Assembly: GCA_024639935.1 (NCBI GenBank)
Contig: JAHEFZ010000005.1
Location: 1 to 64,000, forward strand
Source of the DNA: Microbacteriaceae bacterium
GTDB taxonomy: Bacteria > Actinomycetota > Actinomycetes > Actinomycetales > Microbacteriaceae
Length of the DNA stretch: 64,000 bases
Direction of reading: 5' to 3'
The notes beneath the pieces were generated by a model. It did not search any database. It saw nothing but the letters and a program-made list of their open reading frames with translations, and was not told the origin of the DNA. Below are positions 32,192-41,863 of the stretch, one piece after another (positions within the stretch are counted from its first letter, which is position 1; the number at the start of each line of letters is the position of its first letter). The position numbers and the translations under genes were made by a program.

Positions 32192-33592
32192 CTAGAATGA
32201 CGCAAGGTTCGTTCCGCAGGAATAAATCCCAGCGACGAGTTCGTCGATCGCGGGAATCGCGGTCGCATCAACCTGACCTCGCGCGACCACCACAAAGAAG
32301 AGCGGGCCGTCGCGTTCGGTAACAATTTGCCCGGCGAGTGAGTAAACGCCGTTAATCCAGCCGGTTTTCGCGAAAACGTGCCCACGCGCAACCTCGGCAT
32401 TACCGACGAAGCGACTCGTGAGTGTCCCCGATTGACCAGCGACCGGCAAAGCATCCCCGATGTCGCTGAGTTCCTCGTCGCCGGTGAATATCTGTTGGAC
32501 GAGTTCAACCATTGCAAGGGGCGGAATCAGGTCGCTCGCGGATTCACCCGAGCCGTCGACAAACGTTGCGCCGGCCATGTCGACTCCGTGTTTGATGAGC
32601 GTGCTCAGCACCAGTTGTTGAATGGAATTGGTGCCACCATCAAATCCCGCACTGACCGAGGACGCACGCAAGAGAAATTCGGCCAGCGTGTTATCGGAGG
32701 ACAGCAACATCTGAGGAATGAGTTGGGAAACAGGAGCCGAACTGACGGCGGCGAGCTCTGTGGCGTTGCTCGGCGCACTTTGATAATCAATTTCAATGTC
32801 GCCGTCACCATTTCCGGCCTGTTGCAGCGCAGAAACAAATGCATCTGCAGCGCGGCCCGCCGGGTCAGTCGAACGAGGGCTCGTCTGCTGGCGTGAGTTT
32901 GCTCGGTCACCATCGACCATAAATGGAACTATTCGAGGCTGGTACCCGATAGTCCGTTCCGACTCGGGCCACGTCGGATGCCACGCATCGTTGATCGGAA
33001 ACATCGAAAGGTCAATCACCACCCGCGTGATCGTAGGGCTCTCTGGATGTTCCTCTTGATATGACGCCACCGTCTCACTCGCAAGGTCGACGATGCTTGC
33101 TGAACCGGGATAGATAGACACTCCTCCCGCCCGGAGCGTTGGGTCCCCACCACCGATCACGATGACGGTTCCCTCGGACGATCCGTCGACGACGCGGGTT
33201 GTGAGGCGCCCGTCGTTGCCCAGAATGTCAAGGGCAACCGTCGCGGTGATCACCTTCATGACGCTCCCCATTGGTATGGGATCATTCGCATTGTTCGTGA
33301 GCAAAGTATTTCCGGAATCATCGAATACGACAACGGTCTGCGTGCCGAGAGCGGGATTATTCATCGCCCTGCCAACCGAACACGTTCGAATCCCCGACGG
33401 ACTTGCCGGTTCAGACGGAACGGTCCGCGAGATAGCGGCCGGCTCAGCTACAGGGCTTACCGGACCCGACGGCAGCACATAGCCTGCCGCAAAGGACCCG
33501 CCAGACACGAACAACCCGACAATTCCCAGAATCATGACGGGGTTCAGCGAACGTCGAGGTGACGCTGACGAATCTGGCTTGTCGATTGTCAA
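32192..33592 (-). CDS. dacB: D-alanyl-D-alanine carboxypeptidase/endopeptidase, S13 (PBP4) family
   Basis: A 466-residue protein. It has an N-terminal membrane or signal segment (MILGIVGLFVSGGSFAAGYV), a Pro/Ser-rich linker, and then the penicillin-binding fold with SxxK (GSVMKVITA), SxN (SSDNTLAE) and KTG (AKTGWINGVYSLAG). The insertion domain between the first two motifs (GTVIVIGGGDPTL, AWHPTWPESE) is typical of S13 enzymes. It trims or cleaves crosslinked peptidoglycan peptides outside the membrane. It is transcribed away from tRNA-Thr and toward pncA. Confidence 0.9.
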   Translation of the reverse strand: MTIDKPDSSASPRRSLNPVMILGIVGLFVSGGSFAAGYVLPSGPVSPVAEPAAISRTVPSEPASPSGIRTCSVGRAMNNPALGTQTVVVFDDSGNTLLTNNANDPIPMGSVMKVITATVALDILGNDGRLTTRVVDGSSEGTVIVIGGGDPTLRAGGVSIYPGSASIVDLASETVASYQEEHPESPTITRVVIDLSMFPINDAWHPTWPESERTIGYQPRIVPFMVDGDRANSRQQTSPRSTDPAGRAADAFVSALQQAGNGDGDIEIDYQSAPSNATELAAVSSAPVSQLIPQMLLSSDNTLAEFLLRASSVSAGFDGGTNSIQQLVLSTLIKHGVDMAGATFVDGSGESASDLIPPLAMVELVQQIFTGDEELSDIGDALPVAGQSGTLTSRFVGNAEVARGHVFAKTGWINGVYSLAGQIVTERDGPLFFVVVARGQVDATAIPAIDELVAGIYSCGTNLASF

Positions 33593-33625
33593 CGATTCGT
33601 TCCTCTCGGGATTCTGACTATTCCG

Positions 33626-33698
33626 AGCCGACTACGAGGTTCGAACTCGTGACCTTCTGTTTACAAGACAGATGCTCTACCAGCTGAGCTAAGTCGGC
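33626..33698 (-). tRNA. tRNA-Thr (anticodon TGT)
   Basis: A 73-base cloverleaf on the minus strand: acceptor GCCGACT pairs perfectly with AGTCGGC, the D arm is GCTCAGCTGGTAGAGC, the anticodon loop CTTGTAA has TGT in the middle, and the T arm contains GTTCGAAC. The discriminator is T, usual for Thr. It lies downstream of the carD-ispDF-cysS-rlmB cluster, as in many actinobacteria. Confidence 0.95.
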
Positions 33699-33737
33699 GA
33701 CATCACCAGAGTAGCAAGTGACCTCCGGTGACGGTGG

Positions 33738-34619
33738 CTACTGCTGAACGCCTGCGGCGGTCACAACAGCGCCAAGAAACTCATCGATGCTGAACTGCGG
33801 CGTCGCGCTCGGGTCATACGAGGGGTTGAACTGTACGCCGTTGATGACGATCGTCGGTGTTCCCGTCACGCTTTCGAATTTCTTGTCCTTGTTGTTGATC
33901 GCGATGTCGCCGCTGATCGCACGTTCGGTGCTCGCCTTGACCCAGTCCTTGAATTGCATGTCGTTGATACACGCCTCAACCTTCGGTCCGGCTCCCGACT
34001 GCGTCGCAAAGCCGATGAGTTCTTCGTCTGTCCAACCAGGCGTTTCCTCTTGCGGTTGGTTTGCAAAGAGGGTGTTGTGGAAATTCATGAAACTGTTGGG
34101 ATAATCATTTGCCACACACGCCGCGGCGTTTGCCGCACGCAGGGAATACTGGGTTCCCTGGGAACGGTTTGTCAGAATGGCAATGGGGTGAATCTCAATT
34201 GTTGCCGCGCCACGCGCAAGAAGATCGTCAATCGCGGGCTTGTTGGCTGCTTCGAACTGGCCACAAATCGGGCACAGATAGTCGACATACAGTGTGATGT
34301 CGACCACTCCCGCGCCGTTCTGGGGGCTCGCCACGGGGCTAGCGTCGGACGGGTTTGCGGGTGTCGGCACCGCGACGTTCCCAGTCGAGATTTTGATTCC
34401 GTCACTTTGCATATTGAGCGGCCCAGGTCCGGCTGGTTTGAACGCGGTGAGGATGACGGCAGCGAGCGCACCGATGACAGCAAGTGCCAAGACCCCAAGA
34501 CCGAGTTGGACGAACAGACGGTTCCGCTTTTCACGCGAATTCCCTGCGAGACGCATTTCACGGGCCTTTTCGCGCGCGAGTTCCCGAGCTTCGTTACGGT
34601 TGGGGCGTTCTGCGTTCAT
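33738..34619 (-). CDS. Membrane-anchored DsbA-like thioredoxin-fold protein
   Basis: A 293-residue protein: a charged N-terminal cytoplasmic stretch (about 1-38), one membrane helix (LFVQLGLGVLALAVIGALAAVIL), a Pro/Ser-rich linker, and a DsbA/thioredoxin_4 domain with active site CPIC (YVDYLCPICGQFE) and cis-Pro loop VTGTPTIVING. It likely forms or rearranges disulfides in exported proteins, working with a VKOR or DsbB-type partner elsewhere. It lies between rlmB and tRNA-Thr on the same strand, with about 120 bases before its start that may hold a promoter. Confidence 0.85.
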   Translation of the reverse strand: MNAERPNRNEARELAREKAREMRLAGNSREKRNRLFVQLGLGVLALAVIGALAAVILTAFKPAGPGPLNMQSDGIKISTGNVAVPTPANPSDASPVASPQNGAGVVDITLYVDYLCPICGQFEAANKPAIDDLLARGAATIEIHPIAILTNRSQGTQYSLRAANAAACVANDYPNSFMNFHNTLFANQPQEETPGWTDEELIGFATQSGAGPKVEACINDMQFKDWVKASTERAISGDIAINNKDKKFESVTGTPTIVINGVQFNPSYDPSATPQFSIDEFLGAVVTAAGVQQ

Positions 34620-34737
34620 TGGAACTTTTCCTGACTTCAGTGCGACGAATGCGCAAATGGCGGGACAACTTCCCTAGTTTAGCGCGCGAGTGCATTTCGG
34701 CAATTCGTAGATACTCTCGCCGGCGCCCGTGGGAACG

Positions 34738-35736
34738 CTAGCGACGTCCCACAATGGCCGCCCGACGCACGGCGATTTCGTAAAGAGCAATCGATGTTGC
34801 GATTCCCGCATTGAGCGATTCTGTTGCCGTGCCAATTGGAATCGACACAATCGCGTCACAGTTCTCCGAGACCAGTCTGGATAGTCCCTTCCCCTCGCTT
34901 CCCACAACGATGAGCAATGGGCGATCCGCGATGTCGATTTTCGGCAAAGACATATCTCCGTCCCCATCGAGACCGATAACGAACACTCCGCGTTCCTTGA
35001 AGTTCTTGATCGCCTGGTTAAGGTTCGATGCCATCGCAACAGGCAGCCGAGCGGCAGCCCCCGCGGAGGTTTTCCACGCGGCCGCAGTGACCCCAACGCT
35101 CCGGCGTTGCGGCACGATGATTCCGTGTCCGCCAAACGCCGCGGCCGAACGGATGATGGCGCCAAGGTTGCGAGGGTCGGTCACTCCGTCCAACGCAACA
35201 AACAGCGGAGTCTGCCCACGCCCTTCGACGGTGTCAAGGAGTTCGAGCGGGTGGCTGTAGGCGTAAGGCGGGACCGCCAATGCGATTCCCTGATGCACCG
35301 AGTTCTCGCCACACAGGCGGTCCATTTCAGGACGCATGATTTCGAGAACCGCAATTCCCTTTTTCGTGGCAAGCGAGAGAGTCTCTTTGACGCGATCATC
35401 AAATTCGACTCTCGAGGCGATATACAGAGTCGTTGCCGGGACGTTCGTGCGAAGCGCCTCGAGAACAGAGTTCCTCCCGTTAATGATTTCGTTATCACTG
35501 TCCTTGCCCCGGCGAACCGACTTCTGTGGAGGCTTCGAACTCGTCTTGCCGAAGCGTTCACGAGCTTCGGTCAATCGATCCTGCGCGATTTTGCGCTTCC
35601 CCGCCGGATGCCACGTTCGGTCTTCCGCCTTGGGGGTAGGTCCTTTACCTTCGAGGGAACGGCGCTGTTTGCCTCCGGAACCTTTCGAGGGGCCCTTCTT
35701 GCTCTTTGCCGCTCCTGGTCGTCCTGGCTTAACCAT
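34738..35736 (-). CDS. rlmB: 23S rRNA (guanosine-2'-O-)-methyltransferase RlmB / TrmH family
   Basis: A 332-residue SPOUT methyltransferase. An N-terminal basic tail of about 75 residues (Lys/Arg/Gly-rich) is typical of actinobacterial versions. It is followed by the L30-like substrate-binding domain (GRNSVLEALRTN) and the knotted catalytic domain with LDGVTDPRNLGAIIRSA, VVGSEGKGLS and SIPIGTATESLNAGIATSIAL. It methylates a ribose in 23S rRNA domain V, with SAM as donor. The start overlaps the end of cysS by 8 bases, so translation is coupled. Confidence 0.9.
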   Translation of the reverse strand: MVKPGRPGAAKSKKGPSKGSGGKQRRSLEGKGPTPKAEDRTWHPAGKRKIAQDRLTEARERFGKTSSKPPQKSVRRGKDSDNEIINGRNSVLEALRTNVPATTLYIASRVEFDDRVKETLSLATKKGIAVLEIMRPEMDRLCGENSVHQGIALAVPPYAYSHPLELLDTVEGRGQTPLFVALDGVTDPRNLGAIIRSAAAFGGHGIIVPQRRSVGVTAAAWKTSAGAAARLPVAMASNLNQAIKNFKERGVFVIGLDGDGDMSLPKIDIADRPLLIVVGSEGKGLSRLVSENCDAIVSIPIGTATESLNAGIATSIALYEIAVRRAAIVGRR

Positions 35737-37108
35737 TAGTGATACTCCATCGGGTTGTGTCGGCGCCGTCTTCCAGCGTGATTCCCGCGGCGTCGATATC
35801 GTCGCGAATTCTGTCGGCCGTTGACCAATCTTTGTCCAAACGGGCGCGGTTGCGTTCCGTTATGAGGCGGTCGATCAGTGTTCCCAACGCTGCGTGCGTC
35901 GCATCGTGAGCAACTGAATCGACTGTCAGTCCTAACACACTCACCATCGCTGCGACCTCGTTCGCGCGGGCGAGTACCGCAGATGAATCGTTGGAATCGA
36001 GGGCCGTGTTGCCTGCGCGAACCGTGTCGTGGAGAACCGCTAGAGCGGCAGGGATGGCGAGGTCGTCATCCATGGCAGACGCGAAAGAATCAGGAACTAC
36101 GGAAGCATCGTTGACTAAATCTGACGTTCGTCGAGCGAATCCGCGAATTCGATCCCATGCCGACGCGGATTCCGCGAGCGACCCTTCATGAACGTCCATC
36201 GTCGATCGATAATGCGAAGAGAGGAGGAAGTACCGAGCCGTTGCCGAATCGGTTTGAGACAACAAGTCGTCCGCCAGCATGACATTCCCGATGGACTTTG
36301 ACATTTTGTGGCCGTTCATCGTGACGAGCCCGTTGTGAAGCCAGGTCGTGGCAAAGGCGTCACCCGCTGCGCGCGATTGTGCGAGTTCGTTTTCGTGATG
36401 CGGGAACCGAAGATCCAGCCCTCCGCCATGGATATCGAATCCAGACCCGAGATAACGGGTAGCCATTGCTGAACATTCAATGTGCCAACCGGGTCTTCCG
36501 AGACCCCACGGGGATTCCCACGATGCGGTTGAGGGTTCGAAGTCTTTGCGGCCTTTCCACAGTGCAAAATCACGCGGGTCTTTCTTGCCACGCTCAGAAT
36601 TGGACTCATCGGATTCGACCTCGTCGGGTGACTGGCGTGTCAACTGCCCGTAGTCCGCCCAGGATGCGACGGAGAAATACACATCCCCCGAACAATCGGA
36701 GGCGGCGTAGGCATTCCCACAGTCAATCAATCGAGAGATGAGTGTGACCATGGCCCCGATGTGCCCTGTCGCCCGAGGCTCAATGGTCGGAGGCAGGATT
36801 CCCAGCGCCGAAGCAGCGCGATCAAAGTCCCGTTCAATTCGTGCCGCCAGCGCCCACCATTCCTCGGTTCCACCCACAGCCAGGATTTTGTCGTCGATGT
36901 CGGTGACGTTTCGAACGAGCGTCACCGAGAAGCCTCGATAGGTGAACCAACGACGCCAGAGGTCGTAAACGAGAGCACTGCGAAGGTGCCCGATGTGGGG
37001 TGCGGATTGAACCGTTGGTCCGCAAACGTATATTCCTACGTGCCCCGGAACACGCGGTTCGAAGTCACGCAGCGATTGCGAGAGCGTATCGAACAGACGG
37101 AGGGTCAC
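35729..37108 (-). CDS. cysS: Cysteinyl-tRNA synthetase
   Basis: A 459-residue class I synthetase that charges tRNA-Cys. Seen are the zinc-ligand Cys in YVCGPTVQSAPHIGHLRSA with the HIGH motif, GWHIECSAM with a second zinc Cys, HHENELAQ, and the KMSKS loop (NGHKMSKSIGN). The C-terminal helical domain ends with RDDIDAAGITLEDGADTTRW. Start is GTG 37108, 19 bases after ispDF. The shorter MshC paralogue of mycothiol synthesis would lack part of this C-terminal domain, so CysS is favoured. Confidence 0.93.
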   Translation of the reverse strand: MTLRLFDTLSQSLRDFEPRVPGHVGIYVCGPTVQSAPHIGHLRSALVYDLWRRWFTYRGFSVTLVRNVTDIDDKILAVGGTEEWWALAARIERDFDRAASALGILPPTIEPRATGHIGAMVTLISRLIDCGNAYAASDCSGDVYFSVASWADYGQLTRQSPDEVESDESNSERGKKDPRDFALWKGRKDFEPSTASWESPWGLGRPGWHIECSAMATRYLGSGFDIHGGGLDLRFPHHENELAQSRAAGDAFATTWLHNGLVTMNGHKMSKSIGNVMLADDLLSQTDSATARYFLLSSHYRSTMDVHEGSLAESASAWDRIRGFARRTSDLVNDASVVPDSFASAMDDDLAIPAALAVLHDTVRAGNTALDSNDSSAVLARANEVAAMVSVLGLTVDSVAHDATHAALGTLIDRLITERNRARLDKDWSTADRIRDDIDAAGITLEDGADTTRWSITNG

Positions 37109-37127
37109 GTGCCCATGTTACCGAGCG

Positions 37128-38243
37128 TTATCGTGCGACGACGTGAGCGATGGCGATGGCGGTGATCCCCTTGCCTTCGCCGGTGAAGCCTAATCCGTCG
37201 GTAGTCGTCGCGCTGACCGATACGGGTGCTCCGAGTATGCGGGTGAGTATGTTTTCGATTTCGACTCGTCGTGGCCCGATTTTCGGCCGGTTTCCCACAA
37301 TCTGAACCGACGCCGATCGGGGCGCAAGACCAATTTTGGCGAGCTCGTCGAGGGCACCGCGAAGGAACACTTCGCCGCGCGCACCGGAATATCGTGGGTC
37401 GTCCGTCCCGAACACCGTGCCGATGTCACCCAGCCCGGCGCCAGACAACAGAGCGTCGCAGAGAGCGTGGGCCACTGCGTCCCCGTCAGAATGCCCGGTC
37501 AAGCCGATTTCGCCCGACCATTCGACGCACCCCAACCATAACGATTCCGAACCGCCAAAAGCATGGGTATCGGTTCCCAGCCCGACCCGAATTGAACCCG
37601 AACGCGAGGAGATATCGGCCTCTACTGTGATCTTGTGTGACCGCTCGTCCCCGGAAACCGTGCGAACAGTTCCCCCCGTTCCACGCCAAATACTGGCGTC
37701 GTCAGTGAAGTCCCCGATCGTCTCGGCAATGACCGCGGCGTACCTCGCTCCGGGAAATCCCTGTGGGGTTTGAACACGATAGAGAAGCGCGCGCTCGGTA
37801 TTTTCCGTCACGATCCCCTGATCAGCCAGAACAATGGTGTCCGCGACTGGCAATACTGGAATGGCGGCGTCATTGGTCGTCACGACGGACGCGATCACGC
37901 GCTCGAATACATCAATAGGCGCACCGAAACGTGCGACGTCGTGGACCAGGACAACATCAACGGCCGGCATCACCGCCAACGCTCGTCGAACGCTGTCCGT
38001 CCGAGTGTCGCCCCCAGCGACAACCGTCGCGACAACCCCCGCTTCATCGACGATTTCCTCTACCGCCTCGAGGTGCGCCGGCGGACCGGCGATGATCAAC
38101 GTGTCGGGGTTGACCCCGCGCACCACGTCAAGCGCTCGGGCGAGCATGGTCGTTCCGTCGACATCGACAAACGCTTTGGGAATTCCGCGGCCGAGCCTCA
38201 GGCCCGAACCGGCCGCAACGATAACAATCCCGACCGTTGGCAT
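37128..38243 (-). CDS. ispDF: Bifunctional IspD/IspF of the MEP isoprenoid pathway
   Basis: A 371-residue fusion. Residues 1-215 are IspD (MEP cytidylyltransferase): VAAGSGLRLGRGIPKAF, LVHDVARFG and RVQTPQGF. Residues 218-371 are IspF (MEcPP synthase): GLGTDTHAFGG, GHSDGDAVAHALCDALLSGAGLGDIG with the zinc Asp and His, and ATTTDGLGFTGEGKGI. The two steps are not consecutive, since IspE acts between them, but fusions are known in several bacteria including some Microbacteriaceae. It sits between carD (6-base gap) and cysS in one operon. Confidence 0.93.
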   Translation of the reverse strand: MPTVGIVIVAAGSGLRLGRGIPKAFVDVDGTTMLARALDVVRGVNPDTLIIAGPPAHLEAVEEIVDEAGVVATVVAGGDTRTDSVRRALAVMPAVDVVLVHDVARFGAPIDVFERVIASVVTTNDAAIPVLPVADTIVLADQGIVTENTERALLYRVQTPQGFPGARYAAVIAETIGDFTDDASIWRGTGGTVRTVSGDERSHKITVEADISSRSGSIRVGLGTDTHAFGGSESLWLGCVEWSGEIGLTGHSDGDAVAHALCDALLSGAGLGDIGTVFGTDDPRYSGARGEVFLRGALDELAKIGLAPRSASVQIVGNRPKIGPRRVEIENILTRILGAPVSVSATTTDGLGFTGEGKGITAIAIAHVVAR

Positions 38244-38249
38244 GTGCGA

Positions 38250-38732
38250 CTACGAGGCGAGAACCTCGTCGAGACGGGTCGAGGCGCGCTCCTCGTCCGT
38301 CTTTTCGGCGAGGGCAAGTTCAGAGATGAGAATCTGTCGAGCCTTTGCCAGCATGCGCTTTTCGCCCGCCGACAATCCGCGATCTTGTTCGCGGCGCCAC
38401 AGGTCCCGAACAACCTCGGATACCTTGATGACGTCTCCAGAAGCGAGCTTTTCGAGGTTTGCCTTGTATCGACGAGACCAGTTAGCGGGTTCTTCGACTA
38501 TCGGGTCGCGCAGCACACTGAAGACGAGCTTGAGGCCGGCCTTATCGATGACATCACGAACACCGACGTCTTCGACTTTGCTCTCGGGAACCATAATCTC
38601 GAGGTTGCTTTGCGACACCTGAAGTTTGAGGAATTTCTGCTGTTCGCCCTGAAAATCACGAGTAGTGATGGCAATTATTTTTGCTGCACCGTGGTGGGGA
38701 TAGACGACGGTTTCTCCGACTTTGAATGCCAT
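38250..38732 (-). CDS. carD: CarD family RNA polymerase-binding transcription factor
   Basis: A 160-residue protein with the Tudor-like RNA polymerase interaction domain at the N-terminus ([20 protein letters not shown]) and the helical DNA-binding domain ([52 protein letters not shown]). The conserved Trp that wedges the upstream edge of the -10 bubble is in NWSRRY. It stabilises open complexes, notably at rRNA promoters. AAAGGAG precedes ATG 38732. It is the first gene of the carD-ispDF-cysS-rlmB operon. Confidence 0.93.
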   Translation of the reverse strand: MAFKVGETVVYPHHGAAKIIAITTRDFQGEQQKFLKLQVSQSNLEIMVPESKVEDVGVRDVIDKAGLKLVFSVLRDPIVEEPANWSRRYKANLEKLASGDVIKVSEVVRDLWRREQDRGLSAGEKRMLAKARQILISELALAEKTDEERASTRLDEVLAS

Positions 38733-38862
38733 GTAGTTGGTTCTCCTTTAGCAGAAATTCGATTTTACCACAGACGACCGCAGTGAATCTTCCCGCAGGA
38801 TGAGGCCGCCGGCTCCACTAGACTGGGCGAGGAATTACCGCTCCATTCGATAAGGATTTGTC

Positions 38863-39387
38863 GTGAACATTCGCGCGTTTGCTAGTTCAACTCTCGCCGT
38901 CACGTTGCTCATGGGAACCGCTGCATGCGGTATCTTCGTTGACTCCGCCACACTGAAGCCTTATTCGGCGGGTGACGGACTCAATGTCAACGTTGGCGCA
39001 TTGCAATTGCGGAACGTTCTCGTCATCACCGATGATTCGGGTGATGCGTCGCTTGTCGCGACGATCGTCAATGACACCACTGCTGTGCAGTACCTCGCCG
39101 TTGAGTTTCGGACCGGCACCCCCGTCGACCTCACCGTCGTCGCCAACGAGGGACTCACCAAGGTCGGACTTGCGGACCGTAACCCCGCCATCGCAAGGGG
39201 AACTGCGCTCACCGCCGGTCAGTACGTTGACGTCTACTTCCAATACGGAGAACAGGACGGTGTGATGATGGCGATTCCTGTGCTCGATGGCAGCTACGAG
39301 CTCTACGCTCCTTACGCACCGTCATTGTTTGCCCCCGAACCGGCGATCACTCCCGACGTCACTCCGTCCGCCACTCCTGAGGGCTAG
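38863..39387 (+). CDS. Probable secreted lipoprotein of unknown function
   Basis: A 174-residue protein starting at GTG 38863. The N-terminus is a lipoprotein signal (NIRAFASSTLAVTLLMGTAAC, lipobox TAAC). The mature part is beta-rich (LQLRNVLVITDDSGDASLVATIVND), ends in a Pro/Thr/Ser-rich tail (PAITPDVTPSATPEG) and has no enzyme motif. Similar small lipoproteins lie divergent from carD in other Microbacteriaceae as far as I recall, but no function is known. AAGGA lies 7 bases before the start. Confidence 0.7.
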   Translation: MNIRAFASSTLAVTLLMGTAACGIFVDSATLKPYSAGDGLNVNVGALQLRNVLVITDDSGDASLVATIVNDTTAVQYLAVEFRTGTPVDLTVVANEGLTKVGLADRNPAIARGTALTAGQYVDVYFQYGEQDGVMMAIPVLDGSYELYAPYAPSLFAPEPAITPDVTPSATPEG

Positions 39388-39393
39388 AAACCC

Positions 39394-40137
39394 CTAATTT
39401 TTCCCTTGGCTCGCTACAGCGGCTGCACCCGCTGCCGCTGCCTCGGGGTCGAGATATTCGGCCACACCGATGGGCGCGAGGTCGTCGTCAAGCGAATACA
39501 CGAGCGGGATTCCGGTTGGGATATTCAACTCGGCGATCGCGTCGTCACTAATTCCATCGAGGTGTTTGACCAGCGCCCGAAGGGAATTTCCATGGGCCGT
39601 AATCAGAACGGTCTTGCCGGCACGGATATCCGGTGCAATATCGCTCGTCCAATACGGAAGCATGCGGTCAATGACGAGAGCGAGTGATTCCGTGCGCGGA
39701 AGTTCCGCCCCTAGTTCGGCGTAACGCTCGTCGTGTACCTGAGAGAACTCTGAGTTGTCATCCAGAGCGGGCGGCGGAACATCGAACGAACGACGCCACA
39801 ATTGGAACTGTTCTGGGCCAAATTCTTCGAGTGTCTGCGCCTTGTCTAAGCCTTGAAGCGCACCGTAGTGGCGCTCATTGAGTCGCCACGAGCGCTTCAC
39901 CGGGATCCAGAGCCTGTCCGCGACGTCAAGCGCGATGTTTGCCGTCTGAATCGCACGGGACAAAACGCTCGTGTACAGAACATCGGGCTTGAGCCCGCTT
40001 TGTGCGAGAAGTTCTCCGGCCCGCGTGGCCTCCACCACGCCCTGATCGGACAGTCGAACGTCAACCCATCCCGTAAAGAGGTTCTTTTGGTTCCAAATCG
40101 AGTTTCCGTGACGAAGCAAAATTAGCGTGTGAGTCAT
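39394..40137 (-). CDS. gpmA: 2,3-bisphosphoglycerate-dependent phosphoglycerate mutase
   Basis: A 247-residue histidine-phosphatase-superfamily enzyme that interconverts 3- and 2-phosphoglycerate in glycolysis. The catalytic motif is [27 protein letters not shown], followed by [30 protein letters not shown] and the second catalytic His in [14 protein letters not shown] 40137 was preferred to ATG 40143 and to the longer track start because AGG lies nine bases upstream and the family starts just before this strand. It is divergent from a methyltransferase gene. The C-terminus is Ala-rich. Confidence 0.92.
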   Translation of the reverse strand: MTHTLILLRHGNSIWNQKNLFTGWVDVRLSDQGVVEATRAGELLAQSGLKPDVLYTSVLSRAIQTANIALDVADRLWIPVKRSWRLNERHYGALQGLDKAQTLEEFGPEQFQLWRRSFDVPPPALDDNSEFSQVHDERYAELGAELPRTESLALVIDRMLPYWTSDIAPDIRAGKTVLITAHGNSLRALVKHLDGISDDAIAELNIPTGIPLVYSLDDDLAPIGVAEYLDPEAAAAGAAAVASQGKN

Positions 40138-40168
40138 AGTCATTAGCCTAACCAGCCAGAATGGTGGG

Positions 40169-40945
40169 GTGGTAGTCGGACGAATCACCCGCGGAACAAC
40201 GGGCACGAACCGACTTCGGCGTGCAGACCGATGGCTGTGTCGTCACCCGCGTTTTCGCGGGATGCTCGATCCGCTCGTCGTCGATCTCGGTTATGGCGCG
40301 GCGCCGCACACGGCTTTGGAACTGGCGGACCGGCTTGCGCTCGTCCAGCCCCGCCTTCGCGTGATCGGCATCGAAATCGACCCCGAACGAGTGGCGAGCG
40401 CACAAACGAGCGCGACGGAACGGGTTTCGTTCGTCCGTGGCGGTTTTGAAATTCCCCTTCCCGAAAATCGAACCGCAGACGTCATCCGCGCGTTCAACGT
40501 GTTGCGCCAGTACGACGAGTCGGAGGTCGCCGAAATTTGGACGCGGGTTCAAACGAGGCTCTCGCCTGGCGGCATCTTCCTCGATGGAACATGCGACGAA
40601 ATCGGTCGCGTTGCGACATGGGTTTCACTGGGCAAGGACGGACCCGAATCGTTTACCGTTTCTCTTCGCCTTGCGGAATTGGACACTCCCAGCATTGCTG
40701 CCGAGCGTCTGGTCAAAGCGCTGATTCATCGAAACGTCGAGGGTGAAGAAATCCACCGCTTTTTGCGCGACCTCGATCGCCAATGGATGGTTGCGGCACC
40801 GCTGCAGGTTTATTCACCAATTCAGCGATGGACGGCCACTGTTCGAGCGATGAAAGATTCTGGTTGGTCGGTTCAGGGAACCGCCGCCGTGTGGCGTCTC
40901 GGCGAGATTACCGTCGACTGGTCCGCAGTCTCTCCGCGACGGTAG
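40169..40945 (+). CDS. SAM-dependent methyltransferase (class I), uncharacterised
   Basis: A 258-residue protein, start GTG 40169. It has a class I methyltransferase core: [18 protein letters not shown] as motif [12 protein letters not shown] as the acidic loop, [13 protein letters not shown] and [13 protein letters not shown], then [16 protein letters not shown]. The C-terminal third carries several basic residues. The substrate is unknown. Its 3' end overlaps the end of ygfZ on the other strand by 38 bases. It is divergent from gpmA across only 31 bases, so both may share a promoter region. Confidence 0.7.
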   Translation: MVVGRITRGTTGTNRLRRADRWLCRHPRFRGMLDPLVVDLGYGAAPHTALELADRLALVQPRLRVIGIEIDPERVASAQTSATERVSFVRGGFEIPLPENRTADVIRAFNVLRQYDESEVAEIWTRVQTRLSPGGIFLDGTCDEIGRVATWVSLGKDGPESFTVSLRLAELDTPSIAAERLVKALIHRNVEGEEIHRFLRDLDRQWMVAAPLQVYSPIQRWTATVRAMKDSGWSVQGTAAVWRLGEITVDWSAVSPRR

Positions 40946-41861
40946 CGCCAGCGCTCGGAGGAACAAGGACCTCCTGCGTTGCCGCGAGCGGGTGATCGTC
41001 GTGCAGGACGATCAGTTCGTCTTTCACATCGACGGTTCGCTTAATTACCGCGAGCGCCACGGGACCGTCTTCACAATGGTTCCCGGCGGTGGTGATCATG
41101 CCGATCGCAACCCCATTGACCAGCACCGAGTCGCCAGCTTCGGCGAAAACGGACTCTGAACCGTCAAGGTGCAAGCGCACGAGTCGCCTCGGCGGGTGCC
41201 CGACGTTGTGAATCTTGGATACCGTTTCTTGCCCCGGATAACACCCTTTGGACAAATGCACCGCGGTCCGTAGCCAATCGAGTTCGTGTGGGAGTGACCG
41301 ATCGTCTACCTCTGCCATCGATGGACGCCCGGCCACGACCCGAAGTGGGTCGACAAGGCCAGCGTCGACAATGTCGACTGTCGGCATATCCCCGGCGGGA
41401 AGCAACGTTTCAACCCAGTTCCACGCGGGAACCGTTTGGTTCCCATACGTGACGCCGCCGGGGACCACCGTTGGCCACGGGTCGGTCCAAGCGAGGTCGC
41501 CAAAAGCGACGGCTCCTCCCCACACCGAATACTGAGCCGTCACATCGAGCGCCTCGACATCCTCCATGAAGATTCTGGCGTCAAGCCATGCCGCAACGTC
41601 TGCCCCCGGAGTCTCGGGGACTATGAGAAGTGTGCCCTCGGTCGATTCGAGCACGTGCATGCTGTGCCGGATTCGTCCGTGAGCGTCTAGTTCGAGAGCA
41701 TCACGCGAGTCTCCAACCGCGAGACCGCGGAGGTCTTGACTGAGCGTCGCATTGAGGATGGTGAATCGGTCGGGCCCGGTAACGAGTACAACCCCCGCTG
41801 TGACGGAAACCGCCGCGTCCCCGTCAACCAATCGTCTCTGGTCGACGAACGGGTTCGACAT
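40908..41861 (-). CDS. ygfZ: YgfZ/IbaF57-like folate-binding protein (GcvT-related)
   Basis: A 317-residue aminomethyltransferase-fold protein. The diagnostic motif is KGCYPGQETVSK near residue 210, with the conserved Cys. The N-terminal part is GcvT-like (ILNATLSQDLRGLAVGD) and the C-terminal beta barrel follows (RRLVRLHLDG, GDSVLVNGVAIGMITTAG). The family binds tetrahydrofolate and helps assemble or repair iron-sulfur clusters in certain enzymes. Two small membrane-protein genes lie directly upstream, 2 and 117 bases away, forming a three-gene operon. Confidence 0.88.
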   Translation of the reverse strand: MSNPFVDQRRLVDGDAAVSVTAGVVLVTGPDRFTILNATLSQDLRGLAVGDSRDALELDAHGRIRHSMHVLESTEGTLLIVPETPGADVAAWLDARIFMEDVEALDVTAQYSVWGGAVAFGDLAWTDPWPTVVPGGVTYGNQTVPAWNWVETLLPAGDMPTVDIVDAGLVDPLRVVAGRPSMAEVDDRSLPHELDWLRTAVHLSKGCYPGQETVSKIHNVGHPPRRLVRLHLDGSESVFAEAGDSVLVNGVAIGMITTAGNHCEDGPVALAVIKRTVDVKDELIVLHDDHPLAATQEVLVPPSAGATVAERLRTSRR

Positions 41862-41863
41862 CG

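Noticed and set aside
37770-38786. 338-residue plus-strand ORF
   Set aside because: It is antisense to ispDF and carD, both with strong motifs.
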